NCBI RefSeq assembly: GCF_016756495.1
Contig: NZ_AP023243.1
Coordinates: 3,352,501-3,416,500 of the forward strand
Reading direction: 5' to 3'
DNA from: Mesorhizobium sp. 113-3-3
GTDB lineage: Bacteria > Pseudomonadota > Alphaproteobacteria > Rhizobiales > Rhizobiaceae
DNA: 64,000 nucleotides
Shown: one piece after another, positions 47,794-55,898 of the stretch
Layout: every line of letters starts with the position of its first letter
Position numbering within the stretch: the stretch's first letter is position 1
Notes under the pieces: generated by a model
The model's database searches: none
Seen by the model: only the letters and a program-made list of their open reading frames with translations
What the model was told of the DNA's origin: nothing
Program-made: the position numbers and the translations under genes

Positions 47794-48231
47794 CTAGCCG
47801 AGCCCGAGATGGCTCTTAAGGCCGGGCACAGAGCCGAGCACCTGGTTGGTCAAACCGGGGCCGGCGGCGGCTTCGGCCTGCTGGACCAGCGTGGCGCCGG
47901 CCTTCTGGATCTGCGCAATGTCGAGCCCGGATGCCTTGAGCGCGGCGAGGCCATTGACCAGCGCGCCCGCCTTTTCGCCGAGAACGCCGCCAAGCGCGCC
48001 TTGCAGCGACGACAGGAAGCCGCCCCCGCCGCCGGCCGGGGCCGCGGCCATGACGTCATATTTCTGCGCCAACGCATCGGCGCCCGGGATCTTGGCGAAG
48101 AAGGATGAGGCGCTGGTGCCTTCCGCCTCATGCTCAAGCACCGAGAAAATGGTGCCGACGACCTTTTCGGTCGTCGCCTGATCGAGGCCGGCCTTCTGCG
48201 AAACGGTGTTCACGATATCCTGTACGTCCAT
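47794..48231 (-). CDS. Small DUF2780/DUF2267-like protein
   Basis: This 145-residue protein has a helical N-terminus (VQDIVNTVSQKAGLDQATTE) like the mycobacterial-type DUF2267 module. A Gly/Ala-rich middle (AAAPAGGGGGFLSSLQGALG) and a C-terminus with VLGSVPGLKSHLG follow. The latter pattern is typical of DUF2780 proteins. It is convergent with the glucose dehydrogenase gene, with only five bases between the stops. The family assignment is tentative and no activity is known. Confidence 0.7.
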   Translation of the reverse strand: MDVQDIVNTVSQKAGLDQATTEKVVGTIFSVLEHEAEGTSASSFFAKIPGADALAQKYDVMAAAPAGGGGGFLSSLQGALGGVLGEKAGALVNGLAALKASGLDIAQIQKAGATLVQQAEAAAGPGLTNQVLGSVPGLKSHLGLG

Positions 48232-48240
48232 GACTTCACC

Positions 48241-48396
48241 TCAACCTTGGGTCTTCGTGTTTGCCGGATGGCGCTGGCGGCTGCGGACCTTGACCATGGA
48301 CTTTCGGCTTGCCGCGACAACGGTTGCGCTCATCGCCAGAATGGCGGCTGCCGCAACCATGAAGACGGTTGCAAGGATCGGCGAAGTCATGGTCAT
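48241..48396 (-). CDS. Small single-span membrane protein
   Basis: This 51-residue protein opens MTMTSPILATVFMVAAAAIL and has one hydrophobic segment, then a basic tail (RKSMVKVRSRQRH). AAAGGAAAG lies six bases before the ATG at 48396, which favours translation. It lies nine bases upstream of the small DUF2780-like gene on the same strand and so may be its operon partner. No family was recognised. It is too short to be sure. Confidence 0.5.
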   Translation of the reverse strand: MTMTSPILATVFMVAAAAILAMSATVVAASRKSMVKVRSRQRHPANTKTQG

Positions 48397-48633
48397 CAGC
48401 TTTCCTTTCACGTCGGGCCCTTCTGGACCATGGCCGCGCCATGGGGCGGCCGGAACGTGAGTTTCCTCTAACATTGTGGCAGCGCCATCAGAATTTGTCG
48501 CCGATGACAAGAATGTGATGATGGTTGCCGCAGCTTGCCAGGGAACAGGAGCGTGACCGAGCCGTGACTGGACGATGCGAGGCTCGCCCCTATCTTGCGG
48601 ACGCAAGGACACAAAGTTCGAGGAGCGCCCCCC

Positions 48634-49527
48634 GTGACCAAATCCACCATCGCTGACAAACCTGTCATCACCCAGGCGATGATCGATGCGTATGACGAGT
48701 ACACGCATCTGACGCTCGACCGCCGCCGCTTCATGGAACAATTGACCCGGCTTGCCGGATCGGGGGCCGCGGCGGCCGCCATTGCACCAATGCTGGCGGC
48801 GAATTCCGCCCAGGCGGCGATCGTCGCCGACAACGATCCGCGGCTGAAGGGTGAGGATATCACCTATCCCGGCAGTGGCGGCGAGATGAAGGGCTATCTG
48901 GTCAAGCCTTCAAACCAGGCCGGCAAACTCGGCACCGTCATCGTCATCCATGAAAACAGGGGGCTCAACCCGCATATACGCGACGTCGCCCGCCGCGTGG
49001 CGCTGGAGGGGTTCGTGGCGCTTGCACCGGATTTCCTGTCGCCTCTCGGCGGTACGCCCGCTGACGAGGACAAAGCGCGCGACATGTTCACGAAAGTCGA
49101 TCCGGCGCAAACGATCGCCAATGGCGTCGCAACCGTCGCCTTCCTCAAGGCCGACAAGGACGGCGACGGCAAGGTCGGCGCCATCGGCTTCTGCTGGGGC
49201 GGCGGCACGGCCAACATGCTGGCCGTCAACGCGCCGGATCTCGCCGCCAGCGTCGCCTATTACGGCATGCAGCCGAAGGCGGCCGACGCAGCGAAGATCA
49301 AGGCCGCGCTGCTACTGCACTATGCCGGGCTCGACGATCGCACCAATGCCGGCATCGCCGCCTTCAAGAAGGAACTCGATGCCGCGCATGTCGAATACAC
49401 GGTCTATGTCTATGAAGGCGCCAACCATGCCTTCAACAACGATACGTCGGCGGCGCGCTACGACAAGAAAGCGGCCGATCTCGCCTGGGGCAGGACGATC
49501 GCTTTCCTGAGGCAGAAGCTGGCGTAG
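48634..49527 (+). CDS. Dienelactone hydrolase family protein, probably Tat-exported
   Basis: This 297-residue alpha/beta hydrolase has the nucleophile Cys187 in GFCWGGG, as in carboxymethylenebutenolidase. The Asp is in GLDDRTN and the His in GANHAFNN. About 62 residues precede the domain, with LDRRRFMEQL then an Ala-rich hydrophobic stretch and AQAAI, a Tat-like signal placed behind a leader of 30 residues. The start is GTG at 48634, after CGAGGAGCG. DKDGDGKVGAIG resembles a calcium loop but is short. The substrate is unknown. Confidence 0.87.
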   Translation: MTKSTIADKPVITQAMIDAYDEYTHLTLDRRRFMEQLTRLAGSGAAAAAIAPMLAANSAQAAIVADNDPRLKGEDITYPGSGGEMKGYLVKPSNQAGKLGTVIVIHENRGLNPHIRDVARRVALEGFVALAPDFLSPLGGTPADEDKARDMFTKVDPAQTIANGVATVAFLKADKDGDGKVGAIGFCWGGGTANMLAVNAPDLAASVAYYGMQPKAADAAKIKAALLLHYAGLDDRTNAGIAAFKKELDAAHVEYTVYVYEGANHAFNNDTSAARYDKKAADLAWGRTIAFLRQKLA

Positions 49528-49532
49528 GGACG

Positions 49533-49979
49533 TCAGGCTGCTGGCGCCCAGACCGCCGCGAAGGCCGGCGAGAGGGTGAAGCCTGCTGGACGTGTCGAAA
49601 CCGGCGGCGGGCGGCGCACGCCCTCCTGCAGATACCGCAACGCCGACGTCAGCCCGTTCATCGTGTAAGGCTTGGCGATGACGCCGATCGCACCGGCAAA
49701 ATGATCGGGGATGCGCTTCGGATTGGCGGTCATGAACACCACCATCGAACGTTTCTTCTCGCCAATATAATGGGCCACATCGACGCCGGTCGGACCGTCG
49801 GTGAGGTGGATGTCTACAAAAGCGATGTCGGCATCCGTCGACTCAACCATGCTTTTTGCTTCCGCCGAAGACGTCGCCCAGCCGACGACGCTGTGGCCGG
49901 CTTCCTCGACAAGGCTTTCCAGTTCCATCGCCAACAGCGCTTCGTCCTCGACGATCAGGACCTTGAGCGGTTCAATCAT
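49533..49979 (-). CDS. Single-domain response regulator partner of the LOV kinase
   Basis: This 148-residue receiver-only protein has Glu11/Asp12, phosphoacceptor Asp56 (IAFVDIHLTDG), Thr in VFMTAN and the Lys in VIAKPY. There is no output domain, and the C-terminus is Pro/Ala-rich. It resembles the CheY-like receivers paired with HWE/HisKA_2 kinases in alphaproteobacteria. Its start overlaps the kinase stop by eight bases, so the kinase is translated first and the receiver coupled to it. Its target is unknown. Confidence 0.9.
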   Translation of the reverse strand: MIEPLKVLIVEDEALLAMELESLVEEAGHSVVGWATSSAEAKSMVESTDADIAFVDIHLTDGPTGVDVAHYIGEKKRSMVVFMTANPKRIPDHFAGAIGVIAKPYTMNGLTSALRYLQEGVRRPPPVSTRPAGFTLSPAFAAVWAPAA

Positions 49980-51123
49980 GAGAGTGTCCTTTTTGCTGCG
50001 GTTCGTTTGGCATCGAGATCACGACCGTGGTGCCGGGGCCGGCGTCACGCCATTCGATATCGGCGTGCAATTGGCGAGCGAGCGATTTGATCAGCCGCAT
50101 GCCGAACGAGCCGTCGCCATTGGCTTCGGCCATGCCGACGCCATCGTCTGATACCTCGATGTTGAAGTGGCCGTCAGGCTGGCTCATCTTGATGCCGATG
50201 CGGCCCGCCGTGGTTCCGTCCGGCGCCTCCTTGAAAGCGTGCTTCAAGGCATTCGTGACGAGTTCATTGACCATCAGCGCGACAGGCGTCGCCTTCTCGG
50301 CTGAAATCACAATGGGTTCGAGTTCGAGTTTCGACTCGATCCCGGATCGTCCCGACGCCGTCAGCAGATCCGTCACTAGGTCCTTGGCGAAATCCGAGAC
50401 GTCGAACCGGCTGACATCCTTCGATTGATAGAGCCGGCGATGCACGGTGCTGAGCGCCTCGATCCGCTCCAGCATAGTGGTCAACGAATGCCTGGTCGCC
50501 TCATCCTTTATGGTCCGGCGCTGCATGATGATGAGTGACGAGATCATCTGCAGGTTGTTTTTCACCCGGTGATCGACCTCATGCAGCAAGGTGGTCTGCG
50601 CGTCGAGCGCCGCTTCCAGTTCGGCGGTGCGCTCCTTCACCGCTCTCTCGAAGCGGTCCTTGTCGGCGGTGATGCGATGCTCCGAGCGCTTGCGGTCCGA
50701 CACGTCGAGTTGCGAGGCGAAAAAGAACTGCAATTCGCCTTTGTCGTTGGAGACAGGGCTGATGTAGAGTGCGTTCCAGAAGGTCGAACCGTCCTTGCGA
50801 TAGTTCAGAATGTCGACGCTGACATCGGCTTTGTCCTCGATCGCAGCGCGTATCTGATCAACCGCGTCCTTGTCGGTTTTCGGCCCCTGCAGGAAGCGGC
50901 AGTTCTTGCCCAGCACCTCGTGGCGCTCATAGCCGGTCAGACGCAGGAAGGCGTCATTGGCAAAGACGATCGGGTTGTCGGGCCGCCGGGGATCGGTGAT
51001 GATCATCGACATGCGGGTGGCGCGGATGGCCGCCGCGAACGGGTCGCCCTTGCCGTGCTCGACATGAAGGTCGTCCGTCATGTGCCAAGCGTCGGCAGGC
51101 TCCCTGGTCCGTTTCCAGTCCAT
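49972..51123 (-). CDS. LOV-domain blue-light sensor histidine kinase (HisKA_2/HWE type)
   Basis: This 383-residue soluble kinase has an N-terminal LOV domain with the flavin-binding GKNCRFLQG, where Cys75 is the photoreactive residue. The flavin contacts are Asn107 (ILNYRKDG), Asn117 (FWNALYISP) and Gln138 (FFASQLDVS). A helical linker follows, then HisKA_2 with His185 in EVDHRVKNNLQM, and the HATPase with N box VNELVTNALKHAF and loops DDGVGM and GSFGMRL. Blue light should form a Cys-FMN adduct and change kinase activity. It overlaps the response regulator. ATG at 51123 is supported by GGAGTGA. Confidence 0.93.
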   Translation of the reverse strand: MDWKRTREPADAWHMTDDLHVEHGKGDPFAAAIRATRMSMIITDPRRPDNPIVFANDAFLRLTGYERHEVLGKNCRFLQGPKTDKDAVDQIRAAIEDKADVSVDILNYRKDGSTFWNALYISPVSNDKGELQFFFASQLDVSDRKRSEHRITADKDRFERAVKERTAELEAALDAQTTLLHEVDHRVKNNLQMISSLIIMQRRTIKDEATRHSLTTMLERIEALSTVHRRLYQSKDVSRFDVSDFAKDLVTDLLTASGRSGIESKLELEPIVISAEKATPVALMVNELVTNALKHAFKEAPDGTTAGRIGIKMSQPDGHFNIEVSDDGVGMAEANGDGSFGMRLIKSLARQLHADIEWRDAGPGTTVVISMPNEPQQKGHSHD

Positions 51124-51267
51124 TGTGTCACTCCAAGCCGTTTTCGTGGGATCAACGGCTCAAGTGAGGAATTGGTTCAATTCTGGACGTCTTGTCGCAG
51201 CCAGGCGAGAACCGGGAACCGACTCGGCATTCGTGCAAGCAATTGATGATAAAGGCTTTCCTGGCGT

Positions 51268-52167
51268 CTAGTCTGTCGAAGCCGGCTTGTGGAAAGCGAC
51301 GCCGGCGACCACCAGTGCGACCCCCACGCAATCGTAGAAGCTTGGAATCTGGCGCAGCACGATGACGCCGATCAGCGTTGCCGTGACCGGCAGCAGCGAT
51401 AGCATCAGCGCGAAGCTGGAGCGCGGCAGCCGCGACATGGCGAGCTGGTCGCAAATGTAGGGGATGACCGAGGAGCAGATGCCGACGCCGATGGCGGCGA
51501 TGAGCAGCGGCGGCGAGAAAAAAGCCGGTAGCGCATCGGCAAAGCCGACCGGCAGCACCAGAATGAAGGCGACCGCCATGGCGGCGCCCAGGCCCGCAAT
51601 GCCGTCGCCGGCGCCGGTGCGGGCGACACGGTGGCCGAGCACGATGTAGCCGACGAAGAGCGCACCGTTGAGGAAGGCCCAGAACAGGCCGACGGGATCG
51701 CTGGACCATTTGACGTCGATCAACAGCAAGGTGCCGGTGACGGCCACGGCAAGGGCAGCCAGGTTGCGAACGCTCCTCAAGCCGATCACCGCGACCCCGA
51801 TGGTGCCGACGAATTCGATCGCCGCGACCAGCGAGATCGGCGAGCGGGCGAGTGCCAGGTAGAACGAGCAGTTCATCACCGCCAGGCAGGCGCCGAAGGC
51901 CAGCAACAGCAGCCGTGTCGAGCGATCGGCGCGGGCAAAGCTTCGCCACGGGCGCGTCAGCGGCGCGAAGATCAGCGCGGCGGTGGCGATGCGCAGCCAC
52001 GCCATGCCGAGCACGCCGACATGCGGGAAAAGCAGCACGGCGAAGGCCGGGCCGAGATAATGGAAGATGGCACTGACACCGAACCAGACATGCGGCGGCA
52101 GTTTTGTCGCCAGGCCGTCGAGGGCCAGGGCAGGGCGGGCAGCTTGTGCTTGCGTTGAATCCTTCAT
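51268..52167 (-). CDS. EamA family (DMT) transporter, RhtA-like
   Basis: This 299-residue inner-membrane protein has ten predicted helices in two EamA repeats (second near LPRSSFALMLSLLPVTATLI). The RhtA-like group exports threonine, homoserine or related metabolites. The start at 52167 (MKDSTQAQAARPALAL) is divergent from an Lrp/AsnC regulator by 89 bases. Amino-acid exporters next to Lrp-type regulators are a standard arrangement, so this regulator probably controls it. Confidence 0.9.
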   Translation of the reverse strand: MKDSTQAQAARPALALDGLATKLPPHVWFGVSAIFHYLGPAFAVLLFPHVGVLGMAWLRIATAALIFAPLTRPWRSFARADRSTRLLLLAFGACLAVMNCSFYLALARSPISLVAAIEFVGTIGVAVIGLRSVRNLAALAVAVTGTLLLIDVKWSSDPVGLFWAFLNGALFVGYIVLGHRVARTGAGDGIAGLGAAMAVAFILVLPVGFADALPAFFSPPLLIAAIGVGICSSVIPYICDQLAMSRLPRSSFALMLSLLPVTATLIGVIVLRQIPSFYDCVGVALVVAGVAFHKPASTD

Positions 52168-52256
52168 AGTCTCAGCATCGCAGGCGATTTCTTCGCTTTA
52201 TATGGGCGATAATCAGCTTCTCCGGCAGTTTTTCTCCCGGAAGCAAGGAGTTTTCA

Positions 52257-52736
52257 GTGAAACGCCTTCGAACTGAAAATATCGACCTCGACGCGGCCGA
52301 CATGAAGATCCTGCGGCTGCTGGAAAAGGATGCGCGCGCCAGCACGGCGGAACTGGCGCGTTCGGTCGGCCTGTCGGCGCCAAGCGTAGCCGAGCGCATC
52401 AAGCGGCTGCAGGAGAACGGCGTGATCAAAGCCTATTCAGTCAGGATCAACCCCGCCGCGCTCGGCCTGAAGCTGTCGGCATGGCTGCGCATCCGGCCGG
52501 TGCCGGGGCAATTGTCCGTGGTTGCCGAGATCATCCGTGAAACGCCGGAGATCGCGCAATGCGACCGCGTGACCGGCGAGGATTGCTTCATCGCGCTCGC
52601 GCATGTCGCTTCGGTGGCCGAACTCGAGCGGGTCATCGACCGCATCATCCCCTATGCGATGACCAACACGGCCATCATCCAGTCATCACCAGTGGTGGCG
52701 CGCTCACCCCTGGCGGCGATGAAGCGCTCGCCGTAA
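52257..52736 (+). CDS. Lrp/AsnC family transcriptional regulator
   Basis: This 159-residue regulator has an N-terminal helix-turn-helix (LDAADMKILRLLEKDARAST; SVGLSAPSVAERIKRL) and a C-terminal RAM domain (ALGLKLSAWLRIRPVPGQL; ERVIDRIIPYAM). It binds amino acids and controls metabolic or export genes. The start is GTG at 52257, with a perfect AAGGAG six bases upstream. It faces the EamA transporter, which is its likely target. The signal amino acid is unknown. Confidence 0.92.
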   Translation: MKRLRTENIDLDAADMKILRLLEKDARASTAELARSVGLSAPSVAERIKRLQENGVIKAYSVRINPAALGLKLSAWLRIRPVPGQLSVVAEIIRETPEIAQCDRVTGEDCFIALAHVASVAELERVIDRIIPYAMTNTAIIQSSPVVARSPLAAMKRSP

Positions 52737-52769
52737 ACGGCGCGGTTTGATTAATGCCCGATGAGGACG

Positions 52770-52967
52770 CTACGCATGCCCGCGCTTCAGGCGGGCGCGT
52801 TTCAAGATGCTGCGCCAGCGGATCATGTCGAACGGGATCGGCTCGTTGTTGTTGGCGATGTGGAAGATCTCGTTGTCGACGTTCTTGAGCGAACGCCAGA
52901 AATCGTAGTCCGTGATGCGCGGATCAGCGGCCAGCCTGTCCGCTTCGACCTTGATGTCGGTTTTCAT
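52770..52967 (-). CDS. Small conserved-looking protein of unknown function
   Basis: This 65-residue protein (MKTDIKVEADRLAADPRITD ... ending KRARLKRGHA) is hydrophilic, with the aromatic stretch YDFWRSLKNVDNEIFHIANN. GAGGGACG lies a few bases upstream of the ATG at 52967. It is convergent with the Lrp gene. No family is recognised, but codon use and the start site look like a true gene. It has no signal or membrane segment. Confidence 0.7.
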   Translation of the reverse strand: MKTDIKVEADRLAADPRITDYDFWRSLKNVDNEIFHIANNNEPIPFDMIRWRSILKRARLKRGHA

Positions 52968-53228
52968 GCACGTCCCTCGAACCGGCTTCGCCCCGCCGCT
53001 CGTATCGCAACTCGATGCGGACCGTTTTCAACCGCTCCGCTGAGTCGTTCAACGGCTCAATTGGCTTGTTCCCGTTAAATCCTCGGTAAGGTTAACGCCG
53101 GTCCAAACCGGCTTCAAGCACCGCTGCTGGTGGATATCGGGGGCTCCGCGATTTTGAGTTCAGGGTGTGGCTTTGAAGTCAGACCCAATGCCTGGCCGCA
53201 AGGAAGCTGGATGGATATCGGCTGCGTC

Positions 53229-53708
53229 CTATTTGCGCCTGATGCCGATCGAGCGGCCAGCACGCTCCGGCATCGGCAGGACCGCATGGGCGGCGCGCAT
53301 GGCTTCGACCTTGGCCATCACATCGGCGGGGAAGGGCGCGACCTTCGGCCCCGACATGTCGACATGCAGCGACAGCGTCTCGGAGGTGGCGGCGAGCCAG
53401 CCGTCGACATGGCGGATTTCCTGATAGGCCCGGAGCCGCTTCTCGTCATGGTCGATGAGCTGGAACGACACCTGGACCTTGTGGTCCAGGTGCAGTTCCT
53501 GGACGTAGCAGACATGGACTTCGGCGGTGTAGATGGTGAGGCGCCGCTGCTTGACGTAGTCCAGTCCCATGCCCATCGCCTCGAAGGCCTCGTCCGAGCA
53601 GCGGTCGAACAGCACGTTGTAGTAGGCCATGTTGAGATGGCCATTGTAATCGATCCAGTCCTTCTCGATGTCCATGGGCTTGGAGACGAAGGGGGCGGGG
53701 ATGGACAT
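53229..53708 (-). CDS. Acyl-CoA thioesterase family protein (hotdog fold)
   Basis: This 159-residue hotdog-fold protein of the 4HBT type carries the conserved DYNGHLNMAYYNVLFD, with the catalytic Asp/His region at the start of the long helix. LRAYQEIRHVDGWLAATSE belongs to the later strands. It probably hydrolyses a short or medium acyl-CoA. It is divergent from the FAD-linked dehydrogenase gene by 102 bases. Similar proteins accompany carnitine or fatty-acid genes, but none are seen here. Confidence 0.87.
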   Translation of the reverse strand: MSIPAPFVSKPMDIEKDWIDYNGHLNMAYYNVLFDRCSDEAFEAMGMGLDYVKQRRLTIYTAEVHVCYVQELHLDHKVQVSFQLIDHDEKRLRAYQEIRHVDGWLAATSETLSLHVDMSGPKVAPFPADVMAKVEAMRAAHAVLPMPERAGRSIGIRRK

Positions 53709-53810
53709 TGAAACTTCCTTGTTCTGGCGCTGGACACGGCGTGGCCGCTGAGACTACGCATCCATAATCGCATAACAAGCGTGGACGCTGGTCCATTCGC
53801 GGAGGAATTC

Positions 53811-55226
53811 ATGGCTCTGAGCGACCTCAATCCGGTCGAACGCAACGAGGAAGGCATCGCGGCGGTGCTCGGCATCCTCAAGCAACGGCTCGGCGAACGT
53901 TTTCAGACCGGCCAGGCTATCCGCGCTCAGCACGCCCACACCACCACCTATATCCCGACCCAGGCGCCCGATGGCGTCGCTTTCCCCGAGACGACAGCCG
54001 AGGTGCAGGAGATCGTGCGGGCCTGCGCCGCGCATCGCGTGCCGGTGATCGCCTTCGGCGTCGGCTCTTCGCTCGAAGGCCACACCAACGCGCCCGGCGG
54101 CGGCATCTCGGTCGACACTTCGCGCATGAACCGCATTTTGGCCGTCAATCCGCAGGATCTCGACTGCACGGTCGAACCGGGCGTGACGCGCGAGGATTTG
54201 AACCGGCATCTGCGCGACACCGGCCTGTTCTTTCCGATCGATCCGGGCGCCAATGCCTCGCTCGGCGGCATGGCCGCGACGCGGGCCTCCGGCACCAATG
54301 CGGTGCGCTACGGCACGATGCGCGAGAACGTGCTGTCGCTGACGGCGGTCATGGCCGATGGCGAGACGGTGACTACCGGCAAGCGGGCGAAGAAGAGCTC
54401 TGCCGGCTACGATCTGACCCGGCTGCTGGTCGGCTCGGAAGGCACGCTCGGCATCATCACCTCGCTGACGTTGAAGCTGCAAGGCATTCCGCAGGCGATC
54501 TCGGGCGGCGTCTGTCCGTTCCCGACCGTCGAGGCGGCCTGCAACGCCGTCATCGCGACGATCCAGATGGGCATTCCGGTGGCGCGCATCGAACTGGTCA
54601 ATGCGCTGCAGATGCGGGCGATGAAGAACTATTCCAAGCTCGATTACCCGGAAAGCCCGTGCCTGTTCGTCGAGTTCCACGGCCGCGATGCCGGCGTTGC
54701 CGAACAGGCCGAAACCTTCGGCATGATCGCCGACGAAAATGGCGGCGGGCCGTTCCTGTGGACCAGCATCGCCGAAGAACGCACCAAACTGTGGAAGGCC
54801 AGGCACGATGCCTACTGGTCGTCGCTGACGCTGCGGCCGGGCGCCAAGGGCCTGTCGACCGATGTCTGCGTGCCGATCTCGCGCTTTGCCGAATGCGTCA
54901 CCGAGACCGAGGCCGACATCGCCGAAATGGGCCTGATCGCGCCGATCGTCGGCCATGCCGGCGACGGCAATTTCCACGTGCTGGTGCTTATGGACGTCAA
55001 TGATCCCAAGGAGATCGCGCTGTCGGAAAAATTCGTCGCGCGGCTCAACCTGCGGGCGATCGCCATGGACGGCACCTGCACCGGCGAGCACGGCATCGGC
55101 CAGGGCAAGATCGGTTTCATGCGCAGCGAACTCGGCCACGGCGTCGACATCATGCGCACCATCAAGCAGGCGCTCGACCCGCAAAACATCATGAATCCGG
55201 GCAAGATATTGCCGGCTGTGGGGTAG
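53811..55226 (+). CDS. FAD-linked D-2-hydroxyacid dehydrogenase (D-lactate/glycolate oxidase type)
   Basis: This 471-residue flavoprotein has an FAD_binding_4 domain with VPVIAFGVGSSLEGHTNAPG and the C-terminal FAD-oxidase domain with VGHAGDGNFH and GTCTGEHGIGQGKIG. Such enzymes oxidise D-lactate or glycolate and pass electrons to quinone or cytochrome c. No other glc genes adjoin, so the substrate is uncertain. ATG at 53811 is preceded by GGAGGA at 53801-53806. Confidence 0.93.
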   Translation: MALSDLNPVERNEEGIAAVLGILKQRLGERFQTGQAIRAQHAHTTTYIPTQAPDGVAFPETTAEVQEIVRACAAHRVPVIAFGVGSSLEGHTNAPGGGISVDTSRMNRILAVNPQDLDCTVEPGVTREDLNRHLRDTGLFFPIDPGANASLGGMAATRASGTNAVRYGTMRENVLSLTAVMADGETVTTGKRAKKSSAGYDLTRLLVGSEGTLGIITSLTLKLQGIPQAISGGVCPFPTVEAACNAVIATIQMGIPVARIELVNALQMRAMKNYSKLDYPESPCLFVEFHGRDAGVAEQAETFGMIADENGGGPFLWTSIAEERTKLWKARHDAYWSSLTLRPGAKGLSTDVCVPISRFAECVTETEADIAEMGLIAPIVGHAGDGNFHVLVLMDVNDPKEIALSEKFVARLNLRAIAMDGTCTGEHGIGQGKIGFMRSELGHGVDIMRTIKQALDPQNIMNPGKILPAVG

Positions 55227-55328
55227 GGTCTCCCGAAAAAGCTCGTCTTGACCGCGCCACCATTCGGGTCGAGGCTCCTTTCCGCGGCAGGCCTGACGAG
55301 ACGGGCGTTGCCAGCGGAGGAGGATGTC

Positions 55329-55850
55329 ATGGCCATTTCACGCAAGGAAGAAACCCGCGCGCTGAGCGCCGATGAAAAGGACCTGGTGGAGAAATCGCAC
55401 CATCCGGCGGTGCAGGAGCTTTCCGACGCCGACCTTTCCGGCCTGGTCAAGCTGCTGCGCGAGCGGCGCGACAAGGCGCAGGCCGAAGCACATCGTCGCC
55501 GCCGCGAAATACGCGGCAAGGGCGCGCCCAAGGGCGCTGCGCCCTCGAAGGCCGATGGCGGTTCGCAGGCCAAGCTGGCGGTGCTGGCCATGGCGATGCG
55601 GCGGCTGAATGGCGAGGCGGAACGGCGGCGTCAGCTGGCGGCTCGTGTTTCGCTGGTCGGGAATGCACGCAAGGCGTTGGCGATGAAGCAAAGTGCGCCG
55701 GCGGATGGTCCCGCGCACAATTCGCGGACGGCTCACAAGGGCATGCGGGCCGTGACCAACGAGCGGGCGCCGAAGTTGGTCCGGCCGGCGGAACTCGGCC
55801 GGCAGCGCAAGGCGGGCAAGGTGGCGCAAGCCAAGCGTGACGCACGCTGA
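55329..55850 (+). CDS. Basic Lys/Arg-rich protein of unknown function
   Basis: This 173-residue protein is strongly basic, rich in Lys, Arg and Ala. Its N-terminal part carries LSADEKDLVEKSHHPAVQEL and LVKLLRERRDKAQ. Several clusters such as ARKALAMK and KAGKVAQAKRDAR follow. It could bind nucleic acid, as histone-like proteins in rhizobia do, but that is inference. Strong GGAGGAGGA precedes ATG 55329. It lies 102 bases after the dehydrogenase gene and converges with the peroxidase. Confidence 0.72.
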   Translation: MAISRKEETRALSADEKDLVEKSHHPAVQELSDADLSGLVKLLRERRDKAQAEAHRRRREIRGKGAPKGAAPSKADGGSQAKLAVLAMAMRRLNGEAERRRQLAARVSLVGNARKALAMKQSAPADGPAHNSRTAHKGMRAVTNERAPKLVRPAELGRQRKAGKVAQAKRDAR

Positions 55851-55898
55851 TCCCAGCAACAAGGGCTATCGGCAGCCGCTCTACCGTGCCGCGGGAAG

